Assembly (NCBI RefSeq): GCF_020873915.1
Contig: NZ_JAHWGP010000021.1
Coordinates: forward strand, 1 to 64,000
From: Streptomyces sp. DH5
GTDB lineage: Bacteria > Actinomycetota > Actinomycetes > Streptomycetales > Streptomycetaceae
Direction of reading: 5' to 3'
Length of the DNA: 64,000 nt
Numbering within the stretch: the stretch's first letter is position 1; the number at the start of each line of letters is the position of its first letter. Position numbers and translations under genes: made by a program. The notes beneath the pieces were generated by a model. That model made no database searches, was not told the DNA's origin, and saw only the letters and a program-made list of their open reading frames with translations. Shown here in pieces: positions 34,274 to 42,624 of the stretch.

Positions 34274-34588
34274 GTGATCAGCATCAACACCAGCTCCGTC
34301 GTCAAACTGACCGATCGCTCGGCTGTCTCCCTGTGCATTCTCGGCGCCTCGAACCAGGGCACCGGTCTGTCCGGCATGCCTGCCGCACACCTGGTGTCCT
34401 CCCTCGCTCCTGCGGCCTCCGCCGTCCGCGAGCGCGATGAGCGACCGACCAGGGCATCGGAAGCAGTAGTGGCACAGGCGCAGGCCTATGCCTTTGCGGC
34501 GACCGGTGCCGGATTCCGGAAGCAGACGACGCAGCACCACCTGATGTGGGCCTTCCGTGGGCCAGAACCCTGGAGTGATCCAGCCTGA
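34274..34588 (+). CDS. upstream ORF of the wblC leader (104 codons)
   Basis: A 104-codon frame starting at GTG 34274 with GGAGG 8 bases upstream, reading VISINTSSVVKLTDRSAV at the start and WAFRGPEPWSDPA at the end. It lies inside the wblC leader RNA. Its stop codon (34586-34588) sits in the left arm of a small hairpin (34583-34599), and a terminator follows at 34611. Translation-dependent attenuation by an upstream ORF is known for whiB7/wblC. The peptide itself has no recognised domain, and its length is more than a minimal leader needs. Confidence 0.65.
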   Translation: MISINTSSVVKLTDRSAVSLCILGASNQGTGLSGMPAAHLVSSLAPAASAVRERDERPTRASEAVVAQAQAYAFAATGAGFRKQTTQHHLMWAFRGPEPWSDPA

Positions 34589-34652
34589 TTCGATCAGGCC
34601 GGCGCCTTCAGGGCCGCGGAACCCCATCCGGGATCCGCGGCCCTTCTGTTTG
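34583..34652 (+). terminator. wblC transcription attenuator
   Basis: Two hairpins in series. A small one has arms GCCTGAT (34583-34589) and ATCAGGC (34593-34599). The terminator proper has a perfect 10-bp stem, GGGCCGCGGA (34611-34620) with TCCGCGGCCC (34634-34643), followed by the U-rich TTCTGTTT. A segment near the end of the upstream ORF, TCCGTGGGCC (34554-34563), can pair with the terminator left arm at nine of ten positions (one G-U), making it a candidate antiterminator. Confidence 0.75.
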
Positions 34653-34766
34653 CCCCGAACGGGGAGCAGAGCGAAGCGCCTCGGGACAAGAAAAGAACCC
34701 GGTACCAGCCGCCACCCGGCCACCCGGCCAACCGGCCGGAAACGACCAGACGAGGAAGACGAACCC

Positions 34767-35135
34767 GTGCAACTCGAAGCGCACGCCCCGTCCGTACCGC
34801 CTTCCGACACGATCCCCAAGTCCGGCTCCACGGAGGACCCGACCTTGACTCCGCTCACCGCGCTCACCGCGCTCGACGACGCCATCGAGAACCTCGGCGT
34901 GCCCGTCCCGTGCCGCTCCTACGACCCGGAGGTCTTCTTCGCCGAGTCGCCCGCGGACGTCGAGTACGCCAAGTCCCTGTGCCGCACCTGCCCGCTGGTC
35001 GAGGCCTGCCTCGCCGGCGCCAAGGAGCGGCGCGAGCCCTGGGGCGTCTGGGGTGGCGAGCTGTTCGTCCAGGGAGTCGTCGTCGCCCGGAAGCGGCCGC
35101 GTGGCCGCCCGCGCAAGAACCCGGTCACAGCATGA
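34767..35135 (+). CDS. wblC: WblC/WhiB7 antibiotic-responsive activator
   Basis: A 122-residue WhiB-family iron-sulfur transcription activator that works with the primary sigma factor to induce resistance genes. Four Cys bind the cluster: one in PVPCRSYDPE and three in SLCRTCPLVEAC. The GVWGG turn and the C-terminal AT-hook RGRPRKN, which reads AT-rich promoter DNA, identify it as the WhiB7/WblC type. The start is GTG 34767 with GAGGAAG upstream. Control is by its own promoter and by the leader attenuator. Its known targets in S. coelicolor include sigR, which lies at the far end of this window. Confidence 0.95.
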   Translation: MQLEAHAPSVPPSDTIPKSGSTEDPTLTPLTALTALDDAIENLGVPVPCRSYDPEVFFAESPADVEYAKSLCRTCPLVEACLAGAKERREPWGVWGGELFVQGVVVARKRPRGRPRKNPVTA

Positions 35136-35455
35136 ACACCCCGGGAACGATCGACCGCCCCCTCACGCACGACCCCCAGAAGCAGGCCCCGATGATGCCG
35201 TCCGCCCACGAGCCCGCAGGCTCCGCGACCGAAGACTTCACCACCAGTGGTGCGAACGACTCGCGCCAGAACAGGACCCGAGAGATGCAACTCATCCCAG
35301 AAGCCATGGCCCGTGCGCGAATGCACGAGCGACTGCACGAGGCGCAACAGGAGCGCCAGGCCGTGCGCCTGGTGACCGCGCGCCGGATGCAGCGCCGGGC
35401 GGAGCGCGCCTCCCGGCGCGCCCGCCGCGCGCTGGCGATGGCGGTCATGCAGTAA
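35132..35455 (+). CDS. small basic protein coupled to wblC (107 aa)
   Basis: A 107-residue protein whose ATG overlaps the wblC stop (ATGA at 35132-35135), so it should be translated with wblC. The first 50 residues are polar and probably disordered. The second half is a strongly basic helix (EAMARARMHERLHEAQQERQ then RLVTARRMQRRAERASRRAR) suited to nucleic-acid or ribosome contact. I recognise no family. Coupling to an antibiotic-response regulator suggests a role in the same response, but nothing in the sequence proves it. Confidence 0.7.
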   Translation: MNTPGTIDRPLTHDPQKQAPMMPSAHEPAGSATEDFTTSGANDSRQNRTREMQLIPEAMARARMHERLHEAQQERQAVRLVTARRMQRRAERASRRARRALAMAVMQ

Positions 35456-35586
35456 CCGATCCACCCGAGGCGATGGCCCCCACCGGGGCCCAGCTGTTCT
35501 GCCGGGGGCCGGTCCGTGTCAACGGGCCGGCCCCCGCGGTGCGTTGGTGTCGGGCGCTCCGTTCGGGACGGCGTTACTGTCGCCGG

Positions 35587-35793
35587 GTGACGAGTCGCTC
35601 CGGTGGCAGTGACGACGGTTCCGCGGTGGAGCGGGAGCCGCTGGTGTGCGCACGCTGCGGCATCCGCGCCGTGGCACCGCAGCCGACCTGGACCCTCTCC
35701 GTGGAGGGGGGCGCCCGTCGGTACTACTGCGAGGGATGCTCCCGCGACAACCTGCGGGCGATCGAGGGGCGGCTGGACTCGCAGTGGTGGTAG
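35587..35793 (+). CDS. small zinc-ribbon protein (68 aa)
   Basis: A 68-residue protein starting at GTG 35587. Two Cys pairs, LVCARCGIRA and RYYCEGCSRDN, about 30 residues apart, form a likely zinc ribbon. The C-terminal NLRAIEGRLDSQWW is a conserved-looking end. No enzymatic motif is visible. It is convergent with the ABC1 kinase gene, with 69 bp between stops. The function is unknown; nucleic-acid or protein binding is plausible. Confidence 0.65.
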   Translation: MTSRSGGSDDGSAVEREPLVCARCGIRAVAPQPTWTLSVEGGARRYYCEGCSRDNLRAIEGRLDSQWW

Positions 35794-35862
35794 CGGGGTA
35801 GCGGTGGCCGGCGGCCGCGGTGCACCCGCTTCCCGGGACGCGCGGTTCACCGGCCGTGCCGG

Positions 35863-37230
35863 TCATGCCTCCGCGGCGGGTTCCTCCTCCACCGGCTCCT
35901 CGGGGACGAACAGCGGCAGCCACTCCTCCAGCTCGTCCCGCAGCCGTACCGTCGCCCCGAGCTGGCAGAGCACACCGATCGTGCTCAGCGTCACCCGGTG
36001 GATCAGCAGATAGGCCGGGGGCAGGTTGAGCTGCTTGGCCAGCTGGTAGGCGGGGGAGCGGGGGTCTGCTATCCGGGCGGCCTGGCTGCGCATCCATCCG
36101 CGGGTGAAGGTGAACTCGTCGGCCCGGGCCGGTTCGATGATCGGCAGCAGGTAGTCGAGGACCGCGTCGGGGTCCAGCTCGATCGACTCCTTGACGAAGC
36201 CCTCCGCGCAGAGCATCTCGTAGACCGCTTCCGCCTCACCGTCCAGCGTCATGCGCAGCGCTTCGCCGATGGGGGCGGGCAGTCCGCCGGGGAGCCGGTC
36301 GACGGTACCGAAGTCCAGCACCCCCAGGCGCCAGTCCTCGGCCCCGTCCGGCCCGCCCGGCAGCAGACGGAAGTTGCCCGGATGCGGGTCCGCGTGGAGC
36401 AGACGGGTGCGGGCGGGGCCGGAGAAGAGGAAACGGGCCAGGAGCTGGCCGGCCCGGTCGCGCTGTGCCGCGGTGCCGCCGGAGATGATCTCCGACAGCG
36501 GGATGCCCTCCATCCACTCGGTGATCAGTACCTGTTCGCACTGGTGGACCACGTCCGGCACCACGACATCGGGATCGCCGGCGAACTCCTCGGCGTGGGC
36601 CCGCTGGGCCTGCGCCTCCAGGCCGTAGTCCAGCTCCTCCGACACACGGTCCTTGAGCTCAGTGATCAGCGGCTTGACGTCCATGCCGGGAATGAGCGGG
36701 CCCAGCAGACGGGCGAAGCGGCTCAGCTGGTTCAGGTCGGAGAGCAGGGCCTCCCCGGCGCCCGGGTACTGCACCTTGACCGCCACCTCGCGGCCGTCGT
36801 GCCACACCGCACGGTGCACCTGGCCGATCGACGCGGCCGCGGCCGGCTTGTCCTGGAACTCCAGGAACAGCTCCTGCCAGTCCTCGCCGAGCCGCTCGCC
36901 GAGCACCGCGTGGACGGTGCCGGTCGGCATCGGCGGGGCTGCCTCCTGGAGCTTCGTCAGTGCCGCTCGGTAGGGGCCGGCGACCTCCTCCGGCAGGGCC
37001 GACTCGAAGACCGAAAGGGCCTGGCCGAACTTCATCGCCCCGCCCTTGAGCTCGCCGAGGACCTTGAACAACTGCTCGGCGGTGCGCTGCTGGAGCTCGC
37101 GGCCGACGATCTCCGCGGACTCGCCCACGATCCGCTTGCCGAGCCCCCAGGTCGCCCGCCCGGCGAAGCCGAGCGGGAGCGCGGCCAGTTTCGCGGTCCG
37201 GGTGACCGCCTTCCGGGGAAGATCAGACAT
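35863..37230 (-). CDS. ABC1/UbiB-family atypical kinase
   Basis: A 455-residue ABC1/AarF-family protein. The family-specific KxGQ motif is in MKFGQALS (about residues 67-71). The A-rich nucleotide loop AAASIGQVHRA and the Lys strand VAVKVQYPG follow, with the catalytic region LLHADPHPGNF and metal-binding VLDFGTVDRLPGG. Unlike UbiB there is no clear C-terminal membrane segment. Such proteins act as ATPases or kinases on lipid or protein substrates. Actinomycetes lack ubiquinone, so its role here is open. The ATG at 37230 overlaps the end of the ThiF-like gene by 8 bp. Confidence 0.88.
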   Translation of the reverse strand: MSDLPRKAVTRTAKLAALPLGFAGRATWGLGKRIVGESAEIVGRELQQRTAEQLFKVLGELKGGAMKFGQALSVFESALPEEVAGPYRAALTKLQEAAPPMPTGTVHAVLGERLGEDWQELFLEFQDKPAAAASIGQVHRAVWHDGREVAVKVQYPGAGEALLSDLNQLSRFARLLGPLIPGMDVKPLITELKDRVSEELDYGLEAQAQRAHAEEFAGDPDVVVPDVVHQCEQVLITEWMEGIPLSEIISGGTAAQRDRAGQLLARFLFSGPARTRLLHADPHPGNFRLLPGGPDGAEDWRLGVLDFGTVDRLPGGLPAPIGEALRMTLDGEAEAVYEMLCAEGFVKESIELDPDAVLDYLLPIIEPARADEFTFTRGWMRSQAARIADPRSPAYQLAKQLNLPPAYLLIHRVTLSTIGVLCQLGATVRLRDELEEWLPLFVPEEPVEEEPAAEA

Positions 37231-38470
37231 GCGCCCTCCAAGTACCTGCCGGCCGCTCCGCGTCCGCCTGACGGGGACACTGGTCCGGCGGCCCTTGCAC
37301 GGCCATTGTCGCGCGGGACCCCCCGTCCCCGGTGTGTTCTCGCTTACCTTCGCCCGGGCCGCTCCCTTTCTCCTGCCGCGGACTCCTTCCGGCCGCTCCG
37401 CAGGGGCAGCCGGTGTGGGGCCACACCGGCCGGGCGTGCCAGTGCAGGCCGGGCAGGGACACCTCCCAGCGCGCGCCGGCCGTGGACGGGACCAGACCGT
37501 CCAGGAAGGCGAGCGCGTGAGCGGCCGCCAGCCCCGCCACCGTCATGGCCAGCGTCACATCGCAGGCGCCGGCCCGGCGCCGGCGGCCGGAGCGCCACTG
37601 GGCGGCCAGCCGGGGCCACGTCGGGTCCCGGTCGACACGGTCCTGCTGGAGGCAGCCCGCGCAGCCCGTCTCCCCGGGCAGCACCAGCGGACCGGCCACA
37701 CCGGTCGCCTCCACCACCCCGGCGTAGAGATGGGGCGTGCCAGAGGCGAGGAGGGGCTCGGCGGCGGACGGATCGGGCGCGTGCACGGCGACGTCGTCCC
37801 GCGGGGCGAGGACCACCAGGGAGTAACCCGGGTCGCCCTCCTCGAGGGGCGACCGGGCGGTCCCGCGCGGTGGCCGGTCCGGTGCCGCCCGGCGCACCGC
37901 ACGACGGGCCGCCTCCTCCCGGCGCTCGCCGACGGCCTCGGGGGGCAGCCCGCCCGGCGCGACGTCCCACGGTTCCACCCGGCCCACGTCACGCACCAGC
38001 ACCTCGCCCACACCGCCCCCCGACAACAGCGCCGCGACCGCCGCGCCGACCCGGCCCGCGCCCCTCACCTGCACCCGCATGCTCCGCCGCGCCGCCAGCC
38101 GGCGGAGCGGGTCGCCGGGCTCGGAGGTGGTCAGACTGAGGGAGGCCAGGTCCGGGCGGAGCCGCTCGAGCACCTCCGGCTTGCCGCGCAGGGCCTCGCC
38201 GGCCGGTCCGCCGCCCCGGGAGTCGTCCAGCAGCCCGGCCCGCGACAGCCGCCGCACGAGCCGGTCGGCGTGACCGTCGGGCAGGTCCATGCGCCGTCCC
38301 TCCTCGCGCAGGAGTTCCAGCCCGCGGGTGCCGTCGAGCAGGTCGAGGAAGCTGCCCGTGGCCGTGTCCAGCGGACCCACCGTCAGGGCGTGCGCCGGTG
38401 TCATCCCGAACTGCACGGTGTTGAGATCGCGCCAGCCGCGCCTGAGCGCGGGCTTGACCATCGGATGCAT
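37223..38470 (-). CDS. ThiF/E1-like family protein
   Basis: A 415-residue protein with an N-terminal region (about 1-120, TVQFGMTPAHALTVGPLDTA then a helical segment) and an E1-like Rossmann domain: VRGAGRVGAAVAALLSGGGV near residue 130. Cys pairs GCAGC and GCPCG may bind zinc as in E1 enzymes. The N-terminal part resembles peptide-recognition domains found next to E1-like proteins of peptide-modification systems, but no precursor peptide gene is visible. ATG 38470 has GGGGGCCAG upstream, and a second ATG lies three codons on. It overlaps the kinase gene by 8 bp, so the two are probably made together. Confidence 0.75.
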   Translation of the reverse strand: MHPMVKPALRRGWRDLNTVQFGMTPAHALTVGPLDTATGSFLDLLDGTRGLELLREEGRRMDLPDGHADRLVRRLSRAGLLDDSRGGGPAGEALRGKPEVLERLRPDLASLSLTTSEPGDPLRRLAARRSMRVQVRGAGRVGAAVAALLSGGGVGEVLVRDVGRVEPWDVAPGGLPPEAVGERREEAARRAVRRAAPDRPPRGTARSPLEEGDPGYSLVVLAPRDDVAVHAPDPSAAEPLLASGTPHLYAGVVEATGVAGPLVLPGETGCAGCLQQDRVDRDPTWPRLAAQWRSGRRRRAGACDVTLAMTVAGLAAAHALAFLDGLVPSTAGARWEVSLPGLHWHARPVWPHTGCPCGAAGRSPRQEKGSGPGEGKREHTGDGGSRATMAVQGPPDQCPRQADAERPAGTWRAHV

Positions 38471-38686
38471 GACTGGCCCCCGTATGTCCAGGTTCGTTCC
38501 CGTGGGGTGGCCGAGTCCGTCCGCACTCCGGCCACGCGTGACAGCATGCCCGGACGGGCCGGAGGTCGTCGAAAGTTGTCCACAGACGCCGGAATTCATC
38601 GTAATAATCCGGCGCTCGGTGAGGGGATCGCCACGGAAGCGTCCCGGAGTCAAGACTTCCCCGGGTGCAGCGGGTAACGTCGGGGC

Positions 38687-39283
38687 GTGCCCGCCGACCC
38701 ACTGCACCGCGCCGGAACGTCACAGCGCAGCACGACGAGCCAGCCGACGAACGGCTCGAGGGCGAGCGCGATCGAGGTCCGCAGGAGCACCCGTCGACGC
38801 AGGACGGTCTCCGCGTACCGCGAGGGCGATCGCACCGTCGTGCTCATCCCCGCCCGGATGTCCGAGGCGGAGGAGCAGCGCTGGGTGAACGTCATGCTCG
38901 ACAAGCTGGCCGCCCAGGAAAGCCGGCGCACCCTCGACGACACGGAGCTCGCCGAGCGCGCCCGGCGGCTGTCGGGCCAGTACTTCGACGGGCGGGCCGA
39001 ACCCGCCTCCGTGCGCTGGGTCACCAACCAGAACACCCGCTGGGGCTCGTGCACCCCTTCCGAGGGCAGCATCCGCCTGTCCCACCGGCTGCAGGGCATG
39101 CCCGAGTACGTCGTCGACTACGTGCTCTGCCACGAACTGGCGCACCTGCTGGTGCCCGGACACGGGCCCCGCTTCTGGCGGCTGCTGGAGGCGTACCCGA
39201 GGACCGAGCGGGCCCGCGGCTATCTCGAGGGCGTGGTCGCGGCCGAGCGGCTGCCGCACCTCCCGGGTGCCCGTGACGCGTGA
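38687..39283 (+). CDS. YgjP/WLM-type zinc metallopeptidase
   Basis: A 198-residue protein of the DUF45/M48-related metallopeptidase group. The zinc site is CHELAHLLVPGHGPRFW (HExxH plus a downstream His). The usual upstream signature TRWGSCTPSEGSIRLSHRL is intact. The first 35 residues are Arg/Ser/Thr-rich and probably disordered. There is no signal peptide, so it acts in the cytosol. The start at GTG 38687 is uncertain because no good ribosome site precedes it. TAACGT at 38675-38680 is a possible -10, which would make the mRNA leaderless. It is divergent from the ThiF-like gene. Confidence 0.82.
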   Translation: MPADPLHRAGTSQRSTTSQPTNGSRASAIEVRRSTRRRRTVSAYREGDRTVVLIPARMSEAEEQRWVNVMLDKLAAQESRRTLDDTELAERARRLSGQYFDGRAEPASVRWVTNQNTRWGSCTPSEGSIRLSHRLQGMPEYVVDYVLCHELAHLLVPGHGPRFWRLLEAYPRTERARGYLEGVVAAERLPHLPGARDA

Positions 39284-39318
39284 GCGTCCGCCCGCGGACA
39301 CGTGAGCGTCCGCCCGCG
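39279..39318. repeat. short tandem duplication at a gene end
   Basis: The 18-bp sequence CGTGAGCGTCCGCCCGCG occurs at 39279-39296 and again at 39301-39318. The first copy contains the stop codon of the metallopeptidase gene. Confidence 0.7.
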
Positions 39319-39443
39319 CGTGAGCGCACCGTAGGCCCCTGTACGCGTTGTGTACCGGGTCCGTACCGACTTCATCCGGTGTCGGTGTTTGCCGTTAGCC
39401 TGGCGCGACGCACTCGCATTCGGGATGGGGGACGGTCGTACGC

Positions 39444-41150
39444 ATGGCCAGGGAATTCCAGCGCGGCCACAAGGCCAGGATCAGTGATCTGACCGCGGGC
39501 ACGGATCTGTACGTAGGCGTGCAGATCTCCGGCCCGGGGCTGAGCTTCGACATCAGCTGCTTCGGTCTCGACGCCGACGAGCGGCTCTCGGACGACCGGT
39601 ACTTCATCTTCTACAACCAGCCGAAGTCCCCCGAGGAGTCCGTTCAGCTCCTGGGCGCCCAGGCGGGCGACACCGAATCCTTCCGCGTGACGCTGGACCG
39701 GATCCCGCAGCAGATCAGGAAGCTGTCCTTCACGGCGACGCTCGACGGCGCAGGGCAGATGTCGCAGGTCGGTCCCGGCTACATCCGTATCGTCGCGGGC
39801 GGCGAGGAAGTGGCCCGGTACCCCTTCAGCGGCTCGGAGTTCTCCACCGAGCGGGCCGTGATGCTCGGCGACTTCTACTTCAAGGACGTGTGGCGGTTCG
39901 CCGCGGTCGGACAGGGCTTCGACGGAGGGCTCGACGCGCTGCTGAGGAACTTCGGCGGCGAGGTGGCCGAGGACGAGCCGGCCGACCCGCAGCCGCCGCA
40001 GGCCGATGCCGCCGCGCCCGGTTTCGCACCGCCCGCCCAGGCCGCCGCGCCTCCCGCGTTCGGCGTACCCGGCGGCGGCGCACCCACCCCGCCCCCGCCC
40101 GCTCCCTCGCCGGCCCCCGCTCCCCAGCCCGCCGCGCAGGGCTTCGCGCCGTCCTCGGGCGCCACCCCGCCACCAGCCCCTGCGCCCTCCGTCCCGCCGG
40201 TGCACTCCGCGCCGACGATCGTCGCACCCCTGCACACCCCGCCCGGTGGCTCCCCGGTACCGCCTCCCGCCCCGGCCCCCGCGCCCTTCGGCCAGCAGCC
40301 GCCGCCGTACGGCCAGACCGCCCCGCCACCCCCGGGATACGGACAGCCCCCGGCACCGCAGGCACCCCCGCCGCCGCCCGGCTACGGCGGCGGACCCACG
40401 CCCCCTCCGGGTTACGGGCAGCAGTCCCCTCCCGGCCAGGTGCCCCACCAGCAGGCCCCGTACGGCGCCCCGCAGGGGGCGCCGCAGGCCCCCGGCGTCC
40501 TCGGCGCCCTCCAGCAGTTCAAGGAGACGCCCACCGGGCAGCGCTGGACGCAGCAGAACAAGAAGCTCGTCCGCGCGGACCTCGGCATCGGCGGACAGCC
40601 CGTGCTGGCCCGGCAGGGCAGCATGGTGCTCTACCAGGGCAAGGTCGACTTCAGCTACAAGGGCGCCGGCTTCTCCGGCCGCATCGTGGGCAACGCCACC
40701 GGCCAGGAGATGCAGCTGATGCGCTGCACCGGCCAGGGCCAGGTGTTCTTCGCCGAGGACTCCACGATGCTGCACCCGATCGAGCTCCAGGGTGACGCCG
40801 TGTGCGTCTCCGCGGAGAACGTCCTCGCCTTCGACGAGGGCCTCCAGTACGAGGTCCGCCGCATCGAGGGCCACGGCATCCCAGGCGGCGCCCTGTTCAC
40901 GATGCAGTTCCAGGGCACCGGCACGATCGTCGTCAAGACCCACGGCACGCCCGTCGTCCTCCCCGTCACACCGACCACCTTCGCCGACTGCAACGCCGTG
41001 GTCGCATGGTCGGCCGCCTCCCAGGTGGTCGTCTCCAGCCAGGTGCGGATGCGGCGCAACTCCTACCCCGGCGACACCGGGGAGAGCGTCAACCTGCAGT
41101 TCCGGGGCGCACCCGGCAACTTCATCGTCGTCCAGCCGTACGAGATCTAA
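39444..41150 (+). CDS. TerD-AIM24 fusion protein with Pro-rich linker
   Basis: A 568-residue protein. Residues 1-175 form a TerD-type calcium-binding domain: LTAGTDLYVGVQISG, LDADERLSDDRYFIFYNQ and FSTERAVMLGDFYFKD. A 170-residue Pro/Ala/Gly-rich linker (about 185-355) with PPPGYG repeats follows. The C-terminal domain (about 375-568) is an AIM24/TRAP-like beta barrel: VLARQGSMVLYQGKVDFSY, MQLMRCTGQGQVFFAEDS and GTGTIVVKTHG. TerD proteins belong to tellurite and general stress systems. The start is ATG 39444. It heads a three-gene set with two more AIM24 proteins. The role of the set is unknown. Confidence 0.85.
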   Translation: MAREFQRGHKARISDLTAGTDLYVGVQISGPGLSFDISCFGLDADERLSDDRYFIFYNQPKSPEESVQLLGAQAGDTESFRVTLDRIPQQIRKLSFTATLDGAGQMSQVGPGYIRIVAGGEEVARYPFSGSEFSTERAVMLGDFYFKDVWRFAAVGQGFDGGLDALLRNFGGEVAEDEPADPQPPQADAAAPGFAPPAQAAAPPAFGVPGGGAPTPPPPAPSPAPAPQPAAQGFAPSSGATPPPAPAPSVPPVHSAPTIVAPLHTPPGGSPVPPPAPAPAPFGQQPPPYGQTAPPPPGYGQPPAPQAPPPPPGYGGGPTPPPGYGQQSPPGQVPHQQAPYGAPQGAPQAPGVLGALQQFKETPTGQRWTQQNKKLVRADLGIGGQPVLARQGSMVLYQGKVDFSYKGAGFSGRIVGNATGQEMQLMRCTGQGQVFFAEDSTMLHPIELQGDAVCVSAENVLAFDEGLQYEVRRIEGHGIPGGALFTMQFQGTGTIVVKTHGTPVVLPVTPTTFADCNAVVAWSAASQVVVSSQVRMRRNSYPGDTGESVNLQFRGAPGNFIVVQPYEI

Positions 41151-41160
41151 GGAGCCCGTC

Positions 41161-41841
41161 ATGAACCAGCCACTCGCGGGCTTCGCCCCCGCCCCCGTCG
41201 CCGCGCGCATGGAGAACCACGGCAACCACATGCTGAAGGTCGCCATGCAGACCGGCAACGACCTCCTCGCACGCGTGGGTTCGATGGTCGCCTACGAGGG
41301 GTTCGTCCAGTACGAGCCCAACCCGCCGGCCGTGCGCCAGATCGCCAAGGACTGGATGACCGGCGAGGGCGCGCCGCTGATGAAGTGTTCCGGCGACGGC
41401 CTGCTCTACCTCGCCGACTACGGCGCCAACGTCGTCGTGATCAACCTCAACGGCGACGGCATCTCCGTCAACGCCACCAACCTGCTCGCCTTCGACGCCC
41501 ACCTCACCTGGGGTGTGGAGCGGGTGAAGGGCCTGGCGAAGTTCGCCGGACAAGGGCTGTGGAACACCAGGATCTCCGGTCAGGGCTGGGTCGCGCTGAC
41601 CTCGCGCGGCAAGCCGATCGTCGTGGACTGCGGTGGCGGCGACGACGAGACCTACGTCGATCCGGACGCCCTGGTCGCCTGGTCCCCGAACCTCAAGGTG
41701 AAGGGCAAGCGCAGCTTCCGCGCCCAGTCGCTGATCGGCCGCGGCAGCGGTGAGGCCTACCAGATGGCCTTCTCCGGTCAGGGCATCGTCGTCGTCCAGC
41801 CCAGTGAGGACAGCACCGACCGTCTCCGGGTCCGGGGCTGA
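41161..41841 (+). CDS. AIM24-family protein
   Basis: A 226-residue single-domain AIM24 (TRAP-like beta) protein. The same landmarks as in the previous gene recur: LLARVGSMVAYEGFVQYEP, LMKCSGDGLLYLADYGAN, INATNLLAFDAHLTW-type strand and QGIVVVQPSE near the end. No signal peptide or membrane segment is seen. ATG 41161 has AAGGAG just before it. The gap to the TerD fusion is 10 bp, so these are one operon. AIM24 domains probably form oligomeric barrels; the bacterial role is not established. Confidence 0.85.
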   Translation: MNQPLAGFAPAPVAARMENHGNHMLKVAMQTGNDLLARVGSMVAYEGFVQYEPNPPAVRQIAKDWMTGEGAPLMKCSGDGLLYLADYGANVVVINLNGDGISVNATNLLAFDAHLTWGVERVKGLAKFAGQGLWNTRISGQGWVALTSRGKPIVVDCGGGDDETYVDPDALVAWSPNLKVKGKRSFRAQSLIGRGSGEAYQMAFSGQGIVVVQPSEDSTDRLRVRG

Positions 41842-41858
41842 GGGGGAGCAACCACATC

Positions 41859-42614
41859 ATGCAGAGCCCGCTTTTCGCCTTCAACGACCAGCAGACCCAG
41901 GAGCGCTGGAGCCTGCAGAACCAGCAGATGCTCCGCATCGCCCTGGAGGGCCACGACGACGTCCTCGCCCGCAAGGGCAGCATGGTCGCCTACCAGGGGC
42001 TCATGGAGTTCGACGCCGAGTTCCAGAGCAGCAGTGCCTCCCGCACGCGTGCGCGCACCGGTGAGGGCCTCGACCTGATGCGCTGCCACGGCCAGGGCAC
42101 GGTCTACCTCGCCAACCTCGCCCAGCGCATCCACATCATGGACGTGGACCACGAGGGCTTGACGGTCGACAGCAGCTACGTGCTGGCCATGGACTCGTCG
42201 CTGCACCACGAGGTCATCGCCGTGGACAGCCTGTACGGCATCTCCGGCTCCGGGAAGTACCAGCTCAACATCACCGGCAGCGGCAAGGTCGCCCTGATGA
42301 CCTCGGGCATGCCGCTGCTCATGCAGGTGACGCCGGACAAGTACGTCAACTGCGACGCCGACGCCATCGTCGCCTGGTCCACCTCGCTGCGGGTGCAGAT
42401 GCAGGCCCAGACCCACTCCTCGGGAGTGTGGCGGCGCCGCGGCAGCACGGGTGAGGGCTGGGAGCTCAGCTTCATGGGCAGCGGCTTCGCACTCGTCCAG
42501 CCCAGCGAGCTGCTTCCGCCGCAGAACGCCCAGATCGGCTCGGGCCTCGCCGCCCAGTACGGCATGGGGCAGCAGGGCGCCCGCGGCCAGAACCAGGGCA
42601 ACGTCTGGAGCTGA
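41859..42614 (+). CDS. AIM24-family protein
   Basis: A 251-residue AIM24 protein, the third of the set. Landmarks: VLARKGSMVAYQGLMEFDAE, LMRCHGQGTVYLANLAQRI, YVLAMDSSLHHEVIAVD, GSGKVALMTSG and GSGFALVQPSELLP. The C-terminus is a Gly/Gln-rich tail (QYGMGQQGARGQNQGN). ATG 41859 follows the previous stop by 17 bp, with GGGGGAGC upstream. The three copies share the core but differ in tails, as expected for subunits of a hetero-oligomer; this is inference. A strong terminator follows. Confidence 0.85.
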   Translation: MQSPLFAFNDQQTQERWSLQNQQMLRIALEGHDDVLARKGSMVAYQGLMEFDAEFQSSSASRTRARTGEGLDLMRCHGQGTVYLANLAQRIHIMDVDHEGLTVDSSYVLAMDSSLHHEVIAVDSLYGISGSGKYQLNITGSGKVALMTSGMPLLMQVTPDKYVNCDADAIVAWSTSLRVQMQAQTHSSGVWRRRGSTGEGWELSFMGSGFALVQPSELLPPQNAQIGSGLAAQYGMGQQGARGQNQGNVWS

Positions 42615-42624
42615 CCGGCGCAGC

